From contig CALYRQ010000033.1 in the NCBI GenBank assembly GCA_945483375.1, forward strand, positions 1-7,657: DNA of 7,657 bases, written 5' to 3'. Positions 4,841 to 7,657 of this stretch are shown piece by piece. Numbering within the stretch: position 1 is the stretch's first letter; each line of letters begins with the position of its first letter. The notes beneath the pieces were generated by a model. That model was not told the origin of the DNA, searched no databases, and worked only from the letters and a program-made list of their open reading frames with translations. This stretch comes from an uncultured Elusimicrobia bacterium (lineage in GTDB: Bacteria; Elusimicrobiota; Elusimicrobia; Elusimicrobiales; Elusimicrobiaceae). The position numbers and the translations under genes are program-made.

Positions 4841-7652
4841 TTACTTTTTCTCCCTCTTCCACCGTAAGGCCTTCTTTTTCCAGCACTTCGGCGCAGCGGG
4901 CGCAGATATCCGCGTGTTTGGGGTCAGCTCCCACGTCCTCTTTCCACTGCCAGCAGCGGGCGCATTTCACGCCCGAGGCGTGTTCGGCCGTAACGGTAAG
5001 AGGTTCATCCCCGTTCCGCACTTCCACGGCGGATACGATGGCGATTTCCGGCCACAACGCTTTGGTTTCTTCCAAAAACGCTTTCATTTGCGAATCCGAG
5101 GTTTTGAAAATCACTTTGGCTTCCAAACCCGAACCGATGACGCCTTTTTGGCGCGCGTCTTCCAATGTTTTTTGGACGGTTTCGCGCACGGAGCGGATTT
5201 TGTTCCACTTTTCTTCCAGTTTCACGTCCGGAATGAGCGAAGCGTTTGTGGGCATATTGGAAAGGAAAATGCTCTGCGGCAAATCGCGCCCCAGGGCGGT
5301 TTTGCGCAGTTCCTGCCAGGCTTCTTCGGCGGTGAACGAAAGCACCGGGGCCATCAGCTGTAAAAGCGTCACGGCGATTTCGGCCAGCACGGTCTGGGCG
5401 CTGCGGCGCGCCGGGGAAGAGGCTCCCAACGTGTACAGGCGGTCTTTGGAAGCGTCCAGCATAAAAGAAGACAAATCCAAAATACAGAAGTCCGTAATCG
5501 CACGCATCGCGCGGCGGAAGTTAAATTCCGCATAGCCCGCGTGGACTTCCTGAATAAGCTCGTTCAAGCGGCCCAGCATATAGCGGTCCATTTCCGCCAA
5601 CTCTTTACCGGGCACTTTGTGCTGTTCCGGGTCGTAGTCGGACAGGTTCCCGAGCGCATAGCGCACGGTATTACGGAGCTTGCGGTACGTATCAATGGGC
5701 CCGCCCAAAATTTCGTCGGAAATGCGCACGTCGCCCTGATAGTCGGCGAACGACACCCACAGACGCAAAATATCCGCACCGTATTTATTGATGACGTCTT
5801 CGGGGTCCACGCTGTTGCCCAAAGATTTGTGCATGGGGCGGCCTTGCTGGTCAAGCACCATGCCGTGCGTCAAAATGGTTTTAAAAGGAGCCGTGCCTTC
5901 CAGCGTGTAGGAAGGAATGTACGAGCTTTGGAACCAGCCGCGGTGCTGGTCGGACCCTTCGGAATACACGTCGGCCGGGAAGGTGATGCCGCGGTCTTTC
6001 AGTACGGCCGCCCAGGAAACGCCGGAGTCCAGCCATACGTCCAAGATGTCCGTTTCTTTTCTAAATTCGGTGCCGCCGCATTCGCAGTGGTAGCCTTGTG
6101 GCATGAGTTTTTCCACCGGGTCGGTGAACCAAAAATCGGAACCTTCTTCCATAGCGCGCGCTTTGATAAATTCAAAAAGGGTATGGTCGATTTGCGGTTT
6201 GCCGCATTTTTTGCAGTACAAAATGGTAACCGGCGTACCCCAGAAGCGCTGGCGGGAAAGACACCAGTCCGGGCGCAGGCCGATCATCGAGCGCATGCGT
6301 TCTTCGCCGCCCGCGGGATAGAATTTGACGTTATCCAAATTCTTCATGAGTTTCTGGCGCAAACCATCTTTGTCGATATTCATAAACCATTGTTCCGTGG
6401 CACGGAAGATAATCGGGTTATGACAGCGCCAGCAGTGCGGATAGCTGTGCGTAATTTCCTGTTCTTTAATGAGCGCGCCGAGTTCATCCAACTTTTTAAC
6501 CATCAAGGGGTTGGCTTCGAACACGTGCATGCCTTCAAAAATGCCGGAATCTTTGGTGTAACAACCCTTTTCATCGACGGGGCAGAACGCTTCTAGGCCC
6601 CATTGTTTGCCGGCGGCGGCGTCTTCTTCCCCGTGGCCGGGGGCGATGTGTACGATACCCACACCCGCGTCCATGGTTACAAAGTCCGTCCAGATGACCG
6701 GGTTCTCTTTATGCGTAAGCGGGTGATAATACTTCATACCCACCAAATCGGCGCCGGCCACTTTGCCGGCCTGCGTGCAGTCGAGCCCGGTGTTCTTTAA
6801 AAATTCTTCGGCCAGTTTTTCGGCCACGATATAGTATTCGCCCGTTTTGGCATCTTTCAAAATGACATAATCTTCCGTATTGGAAACGGCGGCGGCGCAG
6901 TTGGCGGGAATCGTCCACGGAGTGGTCGTCCACACGGCCAGGCTGACGGATTTTGAATAGTCCAAATCGCCCAGGATTTTTTGATCCGGGTTTACAAGTT
7001 TAAAACGCAGGTAGATAGACAGAGAAGAAATGTCTTTATATTCGGTTTCCGCGTCGGCCAAGGCCGTTTCGCAGTGGGAGCACCAGGTAATCGTTTTCTG
7101 GCCTTTGTAGACGTAGCCTTTTTCAATCAAATCCAAAAACACGCCGATGGTAATGCCTTCGTAGCGCGGGGCCATCGTGAGATACGGGTTATCCCAATCG
7201 CCCTGTACGCCCAAGCGTTTGAAGCCCTGGCGTTGAAGAGCAATAAATTTGGCGGCGAACTCGCGCGCTTTTTTGCGGAAAGCGGGCACGTCCGTGATGT
7301 GTTTTTTGTCCTGTTTTAATTCTTTTAAAAGAGCCTGTTCAATGGGCAGGCCATGGCAGTCCCACCCCGGCACGTAAGGGGTGTAGTAACCCGTCATTGC
7401 GCGGCTTTTAATAATAATATCCTTAATTGTTTTATCGAGTGCGTGGCCGATGTGAATTTTGCCGTTGGCGTAAGGCGGTCCGTCGTGCAGAACAAAATGT
7501 TTGCCGGCTTCGTTCTTTTTAAGCATCGCTTCGTAGAGGTTGATGGACTTCCAGAAGTCTAAAATTTTGGGTTCTTTTTGCGCCAGTCCCGCACGCATAG
7601 GAAAATCCGTTTTGGGCAGCAACACGGTGTGGGAATACTTATTCTTTGCCAT
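4833..7652 (-). CDS. ileS: Isoleucyl-tRNA synthetase
   Basis: This cytosolic class I synthetase charges tRNA-Ile with isoleucine. The 939-residue length matches the bacterial type (E. coli has 938). Domains and motifs in order: LLPKTDFPMR near the N-terminus; HIGH at 67-70; GWDCHGLPIE (96-105); WCSHCETALADAE (190-202); the CP1 editing domain with WTTTPWTIPAN (241-251) and GHGEED (339-344), where Asp344 matches the editing aspartate; WCLSRQRFWG (463-472); and GSDQHRGWFQSS (566-577). The KMSKS signature reads PMHKS (606-610), so the second lysine, Lys609, is kept. The anticodon-binding domain follows. The C-terminal zinc knuckle has Cys897, Cys900, Cys917 and Cys920. A further Cys480/483/523/525 set may bind a second zinc. 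Only 5 nt lie upstream of the ATG, so promoter, T-box or other control elements, and the ribosome binding site, are outside the window. Confidence 0.98.
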   Translation of the reverse strand: MAKNKYSHTVLLPKTDFPMRAGLAQKEPKILDFWKSINLYEAMLKKNEAGKHFVLHDGPPYANGKIHIGHALDKTIKDIIIKSRAMTGYYTPYVPGWDCHGLPIEQALLKELKQDKKHITDVPAFRKKAREFAAKFIALQRQGFKRLGVQGDWDNPYLTMAPRYEGITIGVFLDLIEKGYVYKGQKTITWCSHCETALADAETEYKDISSLSIYLRFKLVNPDQKILGDLDYSKSVSLAVWTTTPWTIPANCAAAVSNTEDYVILKDAKTGEYYIVAEKLAEEFLKNTGLDCTQAGKVAGADLVGMKYYHPLTHKENPVIWTDFVTMDAGVGIVHIAPGHGEEDAAAGKQWGLEAFCPVDEKGCYTKDSGIFEGMHVFEANPLMVKKLDELGALIKEQEITHSYPHCWRCHNPIIFRATEQWFMNIDKDGLRQKLMKNLDNVKFYPAGGEERMRSMIGLRPDWCLSRQRFWGTPVTILYCKKCGKPQIDHTLFEFIKARAMEEGSDFWFTDPVEKLMPQGYHCECGGTEFRKETDILDVWLDSGVSWAAVLKDRGITFPADVYSEGSDQHRGWFQSSYIPSYTLEGTAPFKTILTHGMVLDQQGRPMHKSLGNSVDPEDVINKYGADILRLWVSFADYQGDVRISDEILGGPIDTYRKLRNTVRYALGNLSDYDPEQHKVPGKELAEMDRYMLGRLNELIQEVHAGYAEFNFRRAMRAITDFCILDLSSFMLDASKDRLYTLGASSPARRSAQTVLAEIAVTLLQLMAPVLSFTAEEAWQELRKTALGRDLPQSIFLSNMPTNASLIPDVKLEEKWNKIRSVRETVQKTLEDARQKGVIGSGLEAKVIFKTSDSQMKAFLEETKALWPEIAIVSAVEVRNGDEPLTVTAEHASGVKCARCWQWKEDVGADPKHADICARCAEVLEKEGLTVEEGEKVSA
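4850..4856 (-). promoter_or_regulatory. Ribosome binding site for the GTG start of lspA
   Basis: GAGGGAG on the minus strand lies within the last codons of ileS, 9 nt before the GTG at 4840-4838. It supports the GTG as the true lspA start and an 8-nt overlap with ileS. Confidence 0.75.
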
Positions 7653-7657
7653 GATAC

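Noticed and set aside
5541..6596. Long plus-strand open frame of 351 codons
   Set aside because: It lies wholly antisense to ileS, whose protein is unmistakable. The translation is rich in Phe, His, Arg and Val with no family motif, as expected for a shadow of codon-biased sequence.

Overview
This is a bacterial chromosomal window of roughly balanced GC. It is almost entirely filled by one tightly packed run of six genes on the minus strand, followed by a terminator and the first 17 codons of another minus-strand gene. The organism is a bacterium with lipoproteins and type IV pilin-like secretion or pili. The prepilin N-terminus MKKGFTLAEVLITLGII is typical of uncultured gut lineages such as Elusimicrobiota and Gastranaerophilales. 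An Elusimicrobiota-like source is my best guess, but it is only weakly supported and the window holds no rRNA or other marker.

Layout in transcription order (right to left): ileS (isoleucyl-tRNA synthetase, 7652-4833), lspA (lipoprotein signal peptidase, 4840-4349), a TPR-repeat lipoprotein (4352-3369), a P1B-like P-type ATPase with several altered motifs (3364-1403), queF (preQ0 reductase, 1406-1002), and a membrane-anchored protein with a possible PrcB-like C-terminal domain (1002-298). Four of the five junctions overlap (8, 4, 4 and 1 nt) and the fifth has a 4-nt gap, so this is very probably one translationally coupled operon. A strong Rho-independent terminator (276-244) closes it. The 243 bases at the left end hold that terminator, an A12/T12 homopolymer, a candidate promoter and the ribosome binding site of the prepilin gene.

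The genes combine translation (IleS), tRNA modification (QueF, queuosine pathway) and envelope biogenesis (LspA, the TPR lipoprotein that LspA would process, the ATPase and the anchored protein). No transposon, CRISPR array, RNA gene or plus-strand gene is visible. The most unusual item is the ATPase. It keeps the phosphorylation machinery (DKTGT, GDGxND) but has TGN in place of TGE, CPP in place of CPC, and Gly-Pro in place of the nucleotide-binding His-Pro. The second is the T12 tract, which lies inside the spacer of the candidate prepilin promoter and could be a phase-variation switch.
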